In this document: in pieces, positions 1 to 9,247 of the stretch
Numbering within the stretch: the stretch's first letter is position 1
Layout: each line of letters opens with the position of its first letter
From: CAWDVK01 sp963805715
Lineage (GTDB): Bacteria > Actinomycetota > Actinomycetes > Streptosporangiales > Streptosporangiaceae
NCBI GenBank assembly: GCA_963805715.1
Contig: CAWDVK010000009.1
Location: 682,001 to 746,000 of the forward strand
Direction of reading: 5' to 3'
DNA: 64,000 bases
Notes under the pieces: model-generated
What the model was told of the DNA's origin: nothing
What the model saw: only the letters and a program-made list of their open reading frames with translations
Database searches by the model: none
Translations under genes and position numbers: made by a program

Positions 1-291
1 GGGGTCTACCTCGACCTCTCCAGCATGACCGGGGACATCAAGAGCCAGCTCGATGAGCAGCCCGCAGGAGGCGACGACGTGCCGCTGCGCGTCAGCTGCC
101 GGACCGTCACCGGCGACATCCGCATCGTCCGGGCACCCGCCCGCCCGGCCGGGCGGCAGCAGCCGCCGACGCCCCAGTCCGACGGCACGGACGGCACCGA
201 AGGCGGGCCCGGGGCGAACGGCCACGCCGACGCCGTGAGCCATGCCGACGCGGACAGCAACCCCGACGCTAGCCGCGCAGACGCCAGCTAG
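1..291 (+). CDS. DUF4097-like protein, C-terminal fragment
   Basis: The frame is open from the first base and ends with TAG, so only the last 96 residues are present and the start lies outside the window. Two spaced strand motifs, SSMTGDIKS and RTVTGDIRIVRA, are typical of the beta-solenoid DUF4097 (putative adhesin) family, whose strands repeat around a T-G-D-I/V core. After about residue 46 the chain becomes a disordered Gly/Ala/Asp/His-rich tail. The role of this family is not established; in Actinomycetota these proteins are often encoded beside a HTH regulator, which cannot be seen here. Family call from the repeated motif only. Confidence 0.6.
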   Translation, partial: GVYLDLSSMTGDIKSQLDEQPAGGDDVPLRVSCRTVTGDIRIVRAPARPAGRQQPPTPQSDGTDGTEGGPGANGHADAVSHADADSNPDASRADAS

Positions 292-374
292 CCGCGCCGG
301 GCCGGTCACTGCGGCCGCCCCGCCTAGCCCCACCGATCCCCGCCACCAACGATCAACCAGCAAGGAGTCCCGCA

Positions 375-554
375 ATGTTCACCCATAACACCGACGCCCT
401 AGCCAGCGAGCACGTCAGGCAGATGCATATCTCGGCCGATCAGCAGCGCGCCGCTCGCGGGTGCCGCGACCCGCGCAAGACCATCAGCCACCGGACCGGC
501 TGGACCCTGGTCAGCATCGGGCTGCGGCTCGCGAGCCGCTCAGGCGATGCCTGA
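375..554 (+). CDS. small basic conserved-type protein (59 aa)
   Basis: ATG preceded by a clear Shine-Dalgarno (AAGGAG, 362-367) opens a 59-codon frame. The product is basic, has one Cys (residue 30) and ends in an amphipathic segment, GWTLVSIGLRLASRSG; tails of the form W-x-L-V-x-x-G-L-R-L-A recur in small actinobacterial proteins of unknown function. No signal peptide or membrane helix is seen. Its last 15 nt overlap the 3' end of dapF on the other strand, so the two genes converge. It could be co-transcribed with the upstream DUF4097 gene, 83 nt away. Function unknown; the strong ribosome site is the main support. Confidence 0.55.
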   Translation: MFTHNTDALASEHVRQMHISADQQRAARGCRDPRKTISHRTGWTLVSIGLRLASRSGDA

Positions 555-1403
555 CACCCTGGCCGGGCTCCGGGCGGCGAGCCAGCCCGCGTCCAGCTCG
601 CCGGCCGCGACGCCGGCCGGCCCGGTCAGCACGCTGACTGTCGCGCCTGGCGTGACAGTCAGCGTGCCGCCGGGAACATCCACCGCCCAGGACAGGGCCG
701 GCTCGGGCCACTGCCCCGCCGCCGCTGCCGCGGCCACCGCGGTCGCCACCGCCCCGGTCCCGCAGGACAGCGTGGCCCCCGAGCCGCGCTCGTACACGCG
801 CATCTCGACCCGCCGATTCCCCGTAACCCGCAGCACCTCGACGTTCGCCCCGTCGGGAAACTGAGCCGGATCCAGCACCGGCGGTGCCGACAGGTCGATC
901 CCGGCCACCGGCTCGGTCACGATGCAGGCCAGGTGCGGATTCCCGACGCTGATGGCCAGTCCGCTCACGGTCTGCTCGCCCAGCCCGGCTGAGCCAGCGC
1001 CCAGAACCTCCGCCGGGCCCATGTCGACGCTGAACTCGCCGCCCGCCGCCGCCCGCACGATCCTGGTCCCCGACCGGGTAGCCACCGGGATCTGCGGCCC
1101 GGCCGCCAGGCCGCTGTCGAGCAGGAACCGGGCAAACACCCGGATCCCGTTCCCGCACATCTCCGCCTCGCTGCCATCGGCGTTCCGGTAGTCCATGAAC
1201 CACTCGGCCGCCTGGCCGGCTGCCTGCGGCACGCCAGCCGCAGCGGTGCGCACTACCCGCAGCACACCATCAGCGCCTAGCCCGGTGTGCCGGTCGCAGA
1301 GCTCCGCCACCAGCGGGGCTGACAGGGCCAGCTCGCCATCGGGATCCGGCAGGATCACGAAGTCATTGCCGGTGCCGTGGCCCTTGGCGAAGCGCATGCT
1401 CAT
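540..1403 (-). CDS. dapF: diaminopimelate epimerase
   Basis: Interconverts LL- and meso-diaminopimelate in the lysine and peptidoglycan precursor pathway; cytosolic, cofactor-free, two-cysteine mechanism. The N-terminal GHGTGNDFVIL motif, the first catalytic cysteine in EMCGNGIR (C83) and the second in LSCGTGAVA (C214) are all present, and 287 residues is the usual length. The ATG at 1403 was chosen because the family begins just before MRFAKGHG; an upstream in-frame GTG (1436) would add 11 unconserved residues. It lies downstream of miaA on the same strand, the usual actinobacterial order, but is separated from it by a 450-nt repeat-rich gap, so co-transcription is uncertain. Confidence 0.95.
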   Translation of the reverse strand: MSMRFAKGHGTGNDFVILPDPDGELALSAPLVAELCDRHTGLGADGVLRVVRTAAAGVPQAAGQAAEWFMDYRNADGSEAEMCGNGIRVFARFLLDSGLAAGPQIPVATRSGTRIVRAAAGGEFSVDMGPAEVLGAGSAGLGEQTVSGLAISVGNPHLACIVTEPVAGIDLSAPPVLDPAQFPDGANVEVLRVTGNRRVEMRVYERGSGATLSCGTGAVATAVAAAAAAGQWPEPALSWAVDVPGGTLTVTPGATVSVLTGPAGVAAGELDAGWLAARSPARVSGIA

Positions 1404-1446
1404 GATCGTATCCAGTGATGGCGCCCCCCGGCCCACCCCGGCTCAG

Positions 1447-1748
1447 CAGCCGCAGCGCCGCGCTTCCCGCCAGCAGGGCCTCGCCCAGGCCACGAGCGGC
1501 CAGCCCCGAGCCGCCAGCCCCGAGCCGCGAGCCGCCAGCCGCCGCCCCCGAGCCGCCAGCCGCCAGCCGCCAGCCGCGTCGGTGCGTCGTCGCTGTCGTT
1601 GTTTGCGCAGCAACCACGCTCCCACGCTGCTGGAGGCCCGCCCCGGCCGCCGCGCTTCCCGCCACAGGCCTCGTCCCGCCGCGAGCCGCCAGCCGCGTCG
1701 GTGCGTCATCGCTGTCGTTGTTTGCGCAGCAACCACGCTCCCACGCTG
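1447..1748. repeat. tandemly duplicated intergenic repeat between miaA and dapF
   Basis: The 449-nt gap between dapF and miaA holds no credible gene. A 65-nt block (1565-1629) recurs 119 nt downstream (1684-1748) with a single difference (G1589 versus A1708). The blocks are less GC-rich than their surroundings and share the core TGTCGTTGTTTGCGCAGC. Upstream of each copy a second pair of related segments begins CCGCGCTTCCCGCCA (about 1454 and 1652), so the duplicated unit is larger than 65 nt. Between them lie short GAGCCGCCAGCC repeats. No transposase or terminal inverted repeats are seen. It could be a small duplicated RNA or regulatory unit, or recombination-generated minisatellite DNA. Confidence 0.75.
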
Positions 1749-1852
1749 TCGCCAGCGGCGCGGGCTGACCTCACCGGCGCGCGCGACCGCCGGCCGGCGG
1801 GCAATCTCGGGCCCGCGGCCGCCGCTCAGGTCATCCGGCTCGGCCCGCTCGC

Positions 1853-2779
1853 TCAGGCACTCGCTCCCTGCGCTTGCGCGCCCGCGCGGATCGCACTGAC
1901 CGCCCGGTCCGCGGCGCCCGGGCCGGCCGCCACCCACTGCACCCGCGGATCCCGCCGGAACCACGACTCCTGCCGCCGGACGAACCGGCGGGTCGCCTGC
2001 ACGGTCTGCGCGGCCGCCTCCTCCTCGCTCCACTCTCCGGCCAGGAAGCGAAGGATCTGGGCATAGCCGAGCGCCCGGCTCGCGGTGCGCCCCTCGCGCA
2101 GGCCGAAGGCCGCCAGCCCGCGTACCTCCTCGACGAAGCCCTGCCGCCACATCCGGGCCACCCGGGCAGCGATGCGCTGGTCCAGCTCGGCCCGCGGCAG
2201 CTCGACGCCCACCTGGACGGTCGGGTAGACGGCGTCGTACTGCGGCAGCGTCGCGCTGAACGGGCGGCCGGACAGCTCGATGACCTCCAGCGCCCGCACG
2301 ATCCTGCGGCCGTTCCCCGGCAGGATCGCGCCCGCGGCCGCCGGGTCGATAACGGCGAGCCTGGCGTGCAGCGCCGCGGGCCCGGCCTCGGCCAGCTCCG
2401 CTTCCAGCCGCGACCGCACGCCCGGATCGGTGCCAGGGAACTCCAGGTTGTCGATCGCCGCCCGCACGTACAGGCCGGAGCCGCCCACCAGTACCGGGGT
2501 GTGCCCGCGACCCTGGATATCGGCGATGGCCGCCCTGGCCATGCGCTGGTACTCCGACACGCTCGCTGCCTCGCTGACATCCCAAACGTCCAGCAGGTGA
2601 TGCGGCACCCCGCCGCGCTCGGGCAGCGAGAGCTTGGCCGTGCCGATATCCATGCCCCGGTAGAGCTGCATGGAGTCGGCGTTGACGACCTCGCCGCCGA
2701 CCTCGTCCGCGATGCGCAGCGATAGCTCGGACTTCCCGGCGGCCGTGGGCCCGACCACGGCGATAACGAGCTGGCGCAT
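1853..2779 (-). CDS. miaA: tRNA dimethylallyltransferase
   Basis: Transfers a dimethylallyl group to N6 of A37 in tRNAs that read UNN codons; MiaB, encoded two genes upstream, then methylthiolates the same base. The P-loop GPTAAGKS (residues 10-17) is followed by DSMQLYRGMDIGTAK, the substrate-binding signature of the family, and by PHHLLD and VGGSGLYVRA. The 308-residue length is normal. It is transcribed in the same direction as miaB and the extradiol-dioxygenase-like gene, but 285 nt separate it from the latter; that gap shows no convincing gene. Starts at ATG. Confidence 0.95.
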   Translation of the reverse strand: MRQLVIAVVGPTAAGKSELSLRIADEVGGEVVNADSMQLYRGMDIGTAKLSLPERGGVPHHLLDVWDVSEAASVSEYQRMARAAIADIQGRGHTPVLVGGSGLYVRAAIDNLEFPGTDPGVRSRLEAELAEAGPAALHARLAVIDPAAAGAILPGNGRRIVRALEVIELSGRPFSATLPQYDAVYPTVQVGVELPRAELDQRIAARVARMWRQGFVEEVRGLAAFGLREGRTASRALGYAQILRFLAGEWSEEEAAAQTVQATRRFVRRQESWFRRDPRVQWVAAGPGAADRAVSAIRAGAQAQGASA

Positions 2780-3064
2780 AACCCCAAGTGTCCCAGCTGA
2801 CCAGGCGCCTTAACGCTCCGCTGGCGGGTCCGCGGCCGCGCTAGCGCTACTAGCGCCGGGCCGCCGCGGCGCGGGCGCTCGCTGGACGGCGACCGGGTTG
2901 CCTGATGGATGAACGCCCGGGCACGCTGGCCCCGTGGGCCTGATTTCGGTGAGCGTGCAAGCCGAGCCCGCTGACCTGGAATCGTGGCCGCGCCCGGCGT
3001 GACGCCCCGAGAGGCCGACGGCTACCACACCCGGTCTGCCGCACAGCCGGCCCGTTAACTCTTA

Positions 3065-3838
3065 TCAGGAGTCCGGGCCGGGCTGCGTGGCGTCCGGCGG
3101 GGCACACGCCGGATCGGACCAGGTGGCGACGGCGTAGCCAACGTCCAGCGGGGCGCCGGCGAAGCGGAGATTGCCGCGCAGCCGCCGGCCTTCGGCGGCT
3201 CCGGCCAGGACCTGCCAGGCGGCGCGCCCGGCCACCAGCAGCTCGGCGTCGAGGCTGGCGTCCAGGCTGGCCAGCCCGGCCGGCTCCGCGGCCGCCAGCG
3301 CCGCTGCCACCGCGGCGTCATAGCCGTCCGCGGCGGGGTCCGCTGCCCCGTGCACGCCCGTCGCCCGCCGGGCGGGCCCGTCCCCCATGACCAGCAGTCC
3401 CACGGCCGGCGCCTCGTGCGCCAGCCGCGCCCCCAGCCGCATGCAGCCGGCGGCTGGCAGTGCCTGGCAGACGGCCTGCAGCCGGATCCGCGGCGGCGGC
3501 CGGCCAGGCTGGCCGCGCAGCAGCCAGGCGCCGACGGTCAGCGACAGCGGGAGAATCGGCTCTCCCGTGCCGGTGACAAAGGGGATGCCGTAACGGCCTA
3601 GGCTGCCGGCGGCAGATGCCGGGTAAGACTCGGTCCGGTCCGCCCCGCCCACCACGACGAGCAGGTCAGGCCGCGCAGCCAGGACGACCGCCAGGGCGGC
3701 CGCGCACTCGGCGCGCAGCCGGCCGATCGCTGCCACCGGCGAGCCCGGATCCTCCGGCGCGTCCCGCAGGCCGGCCATCCCTGCCGCCTCGGGCACCAGC
3801 AGCGGCGGATGCGGGCAGACGGCCGCCGCGACCAGCAC
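3065..3838 (-). CDS. class III extradiol dioxygenase subunit B-like protein
   Basis: A 257-residue cytosolic protein beginning with AAVCPHPPLL, the His-bearing N-terminal motif of the class III extradiol dioxygenase (LigB-like) fold, followed by VVVGGADRT and VMGDGPARRA. Actinobacteria commonly encode such a protein between miaB and miaA; its substrate is unknown and a ring-cleavage role has not been shown for this branch. The GTG start is only 3 nt from the miaB stop, so the two genes are almost certainly one operon, which hints at an RNA or redox-linked housekeeping role rather than aromatic catabolism. Family call is firm; function is not. Confidence 0.75.
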   Translation of the reverse strand: MLVAAAVCPHPPLLVPEAAGMAGLRDAPEDPGSPVAAIGRLRAECAAALAVVLAARPDLLVVVGGADRTESYPASAAGSLGRYGIPFVTGTGEPILPLSLTVGAWLLRGQPGRPPPRIRLQAVCQALPAAGCMRLGARLAHEAPAVGLLVMGDGPARRATGVHGAADPAADGYDAAVAAALAAAEPAGLASLDASLDAELLVAGRAAWQVLAGAAEGRRLRGNLRFAGAPLDVGYAVATWSDPACAPPDATQPGPDS

Positions 3839-3841
3839 CGC

Positions 3842-5326
3842 TCAGGCCGACGAGCGGCTGGCCGGCATGCCCAGCAGCACGGCGGGACCCGCTCCGGCAC
3901 GGCCTGCCGAGCCGTCCGCGCCCGCAGCGGCACGCTGCCGGGCCTCCCAGGCATCCCCGCCGCGAGTCCGGCGGACCGCCGCGGGCTCGCCGTCCGCGAT
4001 CAGGTAGTGCGGGGCGGCCCGGCTGACGGATGTGGTCACCACGTCGCCTGGCCGCGGCGCGGTAGTCGCCGGTGTGAAGTGGACCAGCCTGTTGTCCCGT
4101 GCCCGGCCGGACATCCGGCGGGTCGTCTCGTCCTTCCGGCCCTCGCCGTCGGCGACCAGCACCTCGACCTGCCGGCCGACCAGCTTCTGGTTCTCCTGCC
4201 AGGATGTCTCGGCGACGAGCGCGGCCAGCCGCTCGTAGCGTTCCGCGACGACCTCGGGCGGGACCTGGCCCGGCATCGCGGCGGCGGGGGTTCCCGCCCT
4301 GATTGAGTACTGGAAGGTGAAGGCGCCAGCGAACCGCGCCTGCCGGACCAGGTCCAGCGTGTCGCGGAAATCCTGCTCGGTCTCGCCGGGAAAGCCGACG
4401 ATGATGTCGGTGGTGATCGCGGCGTCCGGCATCGCCGCCCTGACCCGGTCCAGGATGGCCAGGTACTTGTCCCGCCGGTAGGCCCGCCGCATTGACCTGA
4501 GCACCGCATCCGAGCCGGATTGCAGCGGCATGTGCAGCTGCGGCATGACAGTGGGGGTCTGCGCCATCGCCTCGATGACGTCGCCGGTGAAATCACGCGG
4601 ATGCGGTGAGGTGAACCGGACCCGTTCCAGGCCCTCGATATCGCCGCAGGCGCGGAGCAGCTTGCCGAACGCCAGCCGGTCGCCGAACCCCACGCCGTAG
4701 GAGTTCACGTTCTGGCCGAGCAGGGTGACCTCGATGACCCCCTCGTCGACCAGCGCGGAGACCTCCGCCAGCACGTCACCAGGGCGGCGGTCCTCCTCCC
4801 GGCCGCGCAGGCTCGGCACGATGCAGAACGTGCAAGTGTTGTTGCAGCCGACCGAGATCGCGACCCAGGCCGAGTAGGCCGATTCCCGTCGGGCCGGCAG
4901 CACGGACGGGAACCGCTCCAGCGACTCCAGGATCTCGACCTGCGCCTGCTGCTGCACCCTGGCCCGCTCCAGCAGCACCGGCAGCGAGCCGATGTTGTGG
5001 GTGCCGAATACAACGTCTACCCAGGGGGCGCGCTCGGTAATGACCGCTCGGTCCTTCTGCGCCAGGCAGCCGCCGACCGCGATCTGCATGCCGGGGCGGG
5101 CGGTCTTGACCGGGTACAGGTGACCGAGGTTGCCGTAGAGGCGGTTATCCGCGTTCTCCCGGACAGCGCAGGTATTGAACACGACGACATCCGGCGCCGC
5201 GCCGTCCGCGGCGCGCTGGTAGCCGGCCTCCTCGAGCAGTCCGGCCAGCCGCTCCGAGTCATGCATGTTCATCTGGCACCCGTAGGTGCGGATCTCGAAG
5301 GTTCGCTGATCGGTGCCGCCTGACAT
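3842..5326 (-). CDS. miaB: tRNA-2-methylthio-N6-dimethylallyladenosine synthase
   Basis: Radical-SAM methylthiotransferase that adds a 2-methylthio group to i6A37 in tRNA. Three N-terminal cysteines (TYGCQMN, FNTCAVREN, VGGCLAQ) bind the auxiliary iron-sulfur cluster; the radical-SAM triad is CNNTCTFC near residue 161. A C-terminal TRAM-like segment (about residues 375-440) precedes a variable Ala/Gly tail. About 494 residues, normal for the family. ATG at 5326 is preferred; a GTG two codons upstream is also possible. It is the first gene of a minus-strand operon with the dioxygenase-like gene, and its promoter must lie in the short divergent gap to the S9 peptidase. Confidence 0.95.
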   Translation of the reverse strand: MSGGTDQRTFEIRTYGCQMNMHDSERLAGLLEEAGYQRAADGAAPDVVVFNTCAVRENADNRLYGNLGHLYPVKTARPGMQIAVGGCLAQKDRAVITERAPWVDVVFGTHNIGSLPVLLERARVQQQAQVEILESLERFPSVLPARRESAYSAWVAISVGCNNTCTFCIVPSLRGREEDRRPGDVLAEVSALVDEGVIEVTLLGQNVNSYGVGFGDRLAFGKLLRACGDIEGLERVRFTSPHPRDFTGDVIEAMAQTPTVMPQLHMPLQSGSDAVLRSMRRAYRRDKYLAILDRVRAAMPDAAITTDIIVGFPGETEQDFRDTLDLVRQARFAGAFTFQYSIRAGTPAAAMPGQVPPEVVAERYERLAALVAETSWQENQKLVGRQVEVLVADGEGRKDETTRRMSGRARDNRLVHFTPATTAPRPGDVVTTSVSRAAPHYLIADGEPAAVRRTRGGDAWEARQRAAAGADGSAGRAGAGPAVLLGMPASRSSA

Positions 5327-5415
5327 GCCCACCAGCGTAGACGGCCGGGCAAAGCGCCGGTGACCGCGCAGTGTCCGGAATCCCCGCTAGCCGGGCCAGC
5401 CCGATAGGGCACGAT

Positions 5416-7569
5416 ATGCCTATGGCAGACACCGGGATGGACAGGACGAGCGACGCGGCGGGAACGACAGCAGGCACGATGGCCACCTCTGCGGCCACGG
5501 CCAGGACGATCCCGTTCGGCGAATGGCCGTCCCCCATCACGGCTGCCGATGTGGCCAGGAGCAACCTGCGGATCGGCTTTCCGACCGTGGCCGGCGGCGA
5601 TACCTGGTGGCAGGAACTACGGCCGGACGAGGGCGGCCGGGTCACCGTCGTGCACCGCGGGCCCGGCGGCAGGACAGAGAGCCTGCTGCCAGCCCCCTGG
5701 AATGCCAGGACCCGGGTGCACGAGTACGGCGGGCTCTCCTACCTCCCGGTCGCCCGGTCGGCCGCACGGCCCGGCCAGGCCGCCGGGCGGCAGCCGCGTG
5801 GCCACGCGATCGTCTTCGCGAACTACGCCGACCAGCGGCTGTACCTGGCCGGCCCCGAGGTCTCGGACGGCAGGGACCAGCCGGAGCCGCTGACGCCTGA
5901 TCCGGCCGCGACTCCGGACGGCGCCGGCTCGGGGACCCTGGAGGAGGCGGCGCTGCGCTACGCCGACTTCGCGCTGTCGCCGGATAAGACGGAGATCTGG
6001 TGCGTGCGGGAGCGGCACGAGCAGGGGAAAGTCAGCCGGGCCATCGTCGCGGTGCCGCTGGACGGCTCAGCGGCCGCGAATCCGGACGCGATCCGGATGC
6101 TCGTCTCCGGCGCCGACTTCTTCGCCTTTCCCACTCCCTCCCCCGATGGCAGCCGCCTGGCCTGGGTCTCCTGGAATCACCCGCACATGCCCTGGGACGG
6201 CACGGAGCTGCGGATCGCGCCGATCGAGGATGGAGTTCCCGGCAAGGGCAGGCTGCTGAAGGGCAGCCTGCGCGAGTCGGTGCTGGCACCGCTGTGGCGG
6301 GACAACAGCAGCCTCTACGTGGTGACCGACTGGACCGGCTGGTGGAACATCTACCTGCTCGGCCTGGCCGGCGAGCCGCCGCAGGCGCTGTACCCCGCGG
6401 ATGAGGAGTTCGCCGCCCCGCTCTGGCAGCTTGGCGGCAGGCCCTTCGCGGAGCTCGCGGATGGCCGGCTTGCGGTGCTGCACGGCCACGGCGAGTCCAG
6501 GCTCGGCATCCTGGACCCGGAGACCCTGGAGCTGACGGACCTGGATATCCCGTTTAGTGAATTCGAGCCTGCGGTGTCGGCGGACGGCGCTGCCATCGCG
6601 GGAATCGGCGGCGGCCCGGCGCTGCCGCCCTCGGTCGTCCGGATCGACGCCGGCACGCTGAAAGCGGACGTGCTGCGCCGCGAGATGGACGAGCTGCCTG
6701 ACGAGGAGTACCTGCCGCGGCCGCGCCCGCTCGAGGTCGAGGGACAGTACGGCCGAGTCGTGCATGCCATCGTCTACGAGCCGCGGAACCCGGACGCGAC
6801 CGGCCCGGCCGGCGAGCTGCCGCCCTACGTCGTGTGGGTGCACGGCGGCCCCACCGCGCGCGTCGCCGCCGAGCTGGACCTGATGAAGGCGTTCTTCACC
6901 AGCCGCGGTGTCGGCATCATCGACGTGAACTACGGGGGGTCCAGCGGCTACGGCCGGATGTACCGGGAGCGGCTGCGCCGGCAGTGGGGCGTGGTCGACG
7001 TGCAGGACGCCATCGCCGCCGCCCGGTCCGTGGCGGAGGCCGGCCTGGCCGACCCGGCCCGGCTGGCCATCCGCGGCGGCTCAGCCGGCGGCTGGACCGC
7101 GCTGGCCGCGGTCACGACCGGCACCGCGTACGGCAAGGTCTTCAGCGCGGCCACGTCCTATTACGGAGTCGCCGACCTGAGCGCCTTCGCGAAGGTCACG
7201 CACGACTTCGAGTCGCGCTACCTGGACGGCCTGATCGGCCCGCTGCCGGGTTTCGAGATCGTCTACACCGAGCGCGCGCCGGTCGGCCACGTCAGCGACA
7301 CCACCTGCCCGGTACTGCTGCTGCAGGGCCTCGATGACCCGGTGGTCCCGCCGGAGCAGTCCAAGAGCATCGCCCGCGACCTGGCGGCGCACGGGATCAG
7401 GCACGGCTACATCACCTTCGAGGGCGAGTCGCACGGATTCCGGCGGGCGGAGACGGTCATGACGGCCCTGGAGGCGGAGCTGTCGTTCTACGGGCAGATT
7501 CTCGGTTTCACCCCGCCCGGCATCCCGCAGGTCAAGCTGTCCGACGGCGGCCGGGCCGCGGCGGGCTAG
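5416..7569 (+). CDS. S9 family peptidase (dipeptidyl/acylaminoacyl peptidase type)
   Basis: Serine peptidase of the prolyl-oligopeptidase family, cytosolic (no signal peptide). The N-terminal two thirds form a beta-propeller with WD-like blades, e.g. FPTPSPDGSRLAWVSW; the C-terminal alpha/beta hydrolase carries the nucleophile in RGGSAGGW (S556), the acid in GLDDPVVP (D640/D641) and the His in ESHGF (H673). ATG 5416 is chosen because the conserved part starts at about residue 30; a GTG at 5371 would add 15 residues and run into the miaB promoter region. It stands alone, divergent from miaB and convergent with rny. Likely degrades short peptides; specificity cannot be read from sequence. Confidence 0.85.
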   Translation: MPMADTGMDRTSDAAGTTAGTMATSAATARTIPFGEWPSPITAADVARSNLRIGFPTVAGGDTWWQELRPDEGGRVTVVHRGPGGRTESLLPAPWNARTRVHEYGGLSYLPVARSAARPGQAAGRQPRGHAIVFANYADQRLYLAGPEVSDGRDQPEPLTPDPAATPDGAGSGTLEEAALRYADFALSPDKTEIWCVRERHEQGKVSRAIVAVPLDGSAAANPDAIRMLVSGADFFAFPTPSPDGSRLAWVSWNHPHMPWDGTELRIAPIEDGVPGKGRLLKGSLRESVLAPLWRDNSSLYVVTDWTGWWNIYLLGLAGEPPQALYPADEEFAAPLWQLGGRPFAELADGRLAVLHGHGESRLGILDPETLELTDLDIPFSEFEPAVSADGAAIAGIGGGPALPPSVVRIDAGTLKADVLRREMDELPDEEYLPRPRPLEVEGQYGRVVHAIVYEPRNPDATGPAGELPPYVVWVHGGPTARVAAELDLMKAFFTSRGVGIIDVNYGGSSGYGRMYRERLRRQWGVVDVQDAIAAARSVAEAGLADPARLAIRGGSAGGWTALAAVTTGTAYGKVFSAATSYYGVADLSAFAKVTHDFESRYLDGLIGPLPGFEIVYTERAPVGHVSDTTCPVLLLQGLDDPVVPPEQSKSIARDLAAHGIRHGYITFEGESHGFRRAETVMTALEAELSFYGQILGFTPPGIPQVKLSDGGRAAAG

Positions 7570-7615
7570 CCGGGGACGGCGCCGGGCGAGCGGGTACAGC
7601 GGGCAGGCGGGCGCG

Positions 7616-9247
7616 TCAGCGGGCGAACTCGGTAGCCCGCGACTCGCGCACGACGGTGACCCGGATCTGGCCGGGGTAGGTCAGCTCCTCCTCGACCTGC
7701 TTGGCCACGTCCCTGGCGATGACCTGCGCCTGGATGTCGTCCACCGCCTCAGGCTTGACCATCACGCGGACCTCGCGGCCGGCCTGCATGGCGAAGACCT
7801 TCTCCACCCCGTCCTGGGCCAGCGCGATCTGCTCCAGCCGCTCCAGCCGCTTGATGTAAGCCTCGAGCGACTCGCGCCGGGCGCCGGGGCGGCCGCCGCT
7901 GATCGCGTCTGCCGCCTGGGTGAGGACTGCCTCGACCGTCCGTACCTCGACCTCGTTGTGATGCGCCTCGATGGCGTGCACCACGTCCTCGGGTTCCCCG
8001 TACCGGCGGGCGATCTCGGCGCCGATCAGCGCGTGGCTGCCCTGGACCTCGTGCGTCAGCGCCTTCCCGATGTCGTGCAGGACCGTGCAGCGCTTCATCA
8101 GCACCGGGTCCAGGCCGAGCTCGCTGCCCATCATCCCGGCGATGTGCGCGGACTCCACCAGGTGCTTCAGCACGTTCTGCCCGTACGAGGTGCGGTAGCG
8201 CAGCCTGCCGAGCAGGTTGACCAGCTCGGGATGCAGGTCAGTGATGCCGACGTCGACCAGCGCGTCCTCGCCGGCCCGCACGCACAGCTTCTCGATCTCG
8301 GCCTTGCTCCGCTCGTAGGCTTCCTCGATGCGCTGCGGGTGGATCCGGCCATCCAGCACGAGCCGCTCCAGCGTGAGGCGGCCAACCTCCCGGCGGACCG
8401 GGTCGAAGCAGGACAGCAGCACGGCCTCCGGGGTGTCATCGATGATCAGGTTGACGCCGGTGACGGACTCGAAGGCGCGGATGTTCCGGCCCTCCCGGCC
8501 GATGATCCGTCCCTTCATCTCGTCGCCGGGCAGATGCAGCACCGAGACGACCGACTCGCTCGTCTGCTCGCTCGCGACACGCTGGATCGCCAGCGTGACG
8601 ATCTTCCTGGCCCGGCTCTGGCCCTCTCGCTGGGCCTCTCCCTCGATGTCCCGGACGATCAGCGCCGCCTCGCGCTTGGCCTGGTTCTCGATCCCGGCCA
8701 CCAGCTCGGCCTTGGCCTGATCCGTCGTCAGGCCAGCTACGCGCTCCAGCACCTCGCGGCGCTCGGCCTTGAGCCGCTGCAAGTCCGCTCGCTGGCTGTC
8801 CAGCTCACGGCGGATGGAGTCGAGCTCGCGTGCGCGCTCGTCGGCCTTCCGCGCCTCCTCATCGATCCGCTGCTCGCGCTCGGCCAGCCTGACCTCGCGG
8901 CGCTCCAGGTCGGCGCGCAGCTGCCTGGCCTCGTCCTTGCTCGCCTGCACGTCAGCGTCGGCCTGCTGGCGGGCGCCAGCGATCTGAGCTGCCAACGTCT
9001 CGGCCTGCCGGACGATGGCGGCACCCTCGCTCTCGGCCCTGGCCAGCACGTCGGCTGCCTGCCGGCCGGCCTCGGCGAGGGCTGCGGCACTGCCGTCAGC
9101 CTGAACGGGAGCAGCGAGCTGGGGCTGCGTCGCCGCCCTGGTCAGCGGTCCGCTGCCCCGGCGCACGACCAGGACCAGCGCGACCCCGACAACCAGCAGC
9201 GCAACACAGGCCACTATGGCCAGCGCCAGCACGATTCCGTCGCTCAA
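7616..9247 (-). CDS. rny: ribonuclease Y
   Basis: Membrane-anchored endoribonuclease that initiates mRNA decay. Domains in order: one N-terminal transmembrane helix (about residues 4-28, rich in V/A/L), a long charged coiled coil (about 60-200), a KH RNA-binding domain with GDEMKGRIIGREGRNIRAFE, and an HD hydrolase domain containing HDIGKALTHE and a downstream EAHHNE. At 543 residues it is full length. In Actinomycetota this gene commonly lies near recA/recX and miaB, as here. The 742-nt upstream gap contains its promoter and probably a long leader. Pairs functionally with RNase J encoded near 49 kb. Confidence 0.93.
   Translation of the reverse strand: MSDGIVLALAIVACVALLVVGVALVLVVRRGSGPLTRAATQPQLAAPVQADGSAAALAEAGRQAADVLARAESEGAAIVRQAETLAAQIAGARQQADADVQASKDEARQLRADLERREVRLAEREQRIDEEARKADERARELDSIRRELDSQRADLQRLKAERREVLERVAGLTTDQAKAELVAGIENQAKREAALIVRDIEGEAQREGQSRARKIVTLAIQRVASEQTSESVVSVLHLPGDEMKGRIIGREGRNIRAFESVTGVNLIIDDTPEAVLLSCFDPVRREVGRLTLERLVLDGRIHPQRIEEAYERSKAEIEKLCVRAGEDALVDVGITDLHPELVNLLGRLRYRTSYGQNVLKHLVESAHIAGMMGSELGLDPVLMKRCTVLHDIGKALTHEVQGSHALIGAEIARRYGEPEDVVHAIEAHHNEVEVRTVEAVLTQAADAISGGRPGARRESLEAYIKRLERLEQIALAQDGVEKVFAMQAGREVRVMVKPEAVDDIQAQVIARDVAKQVEEELTYPGQIRVTVVRESRATEFAR

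Noticed and set aside
1447..1748. Insertion sequence or transposon remnant
   Set aside because: No transposase frame, terminal inverted repeats or target duplication found.
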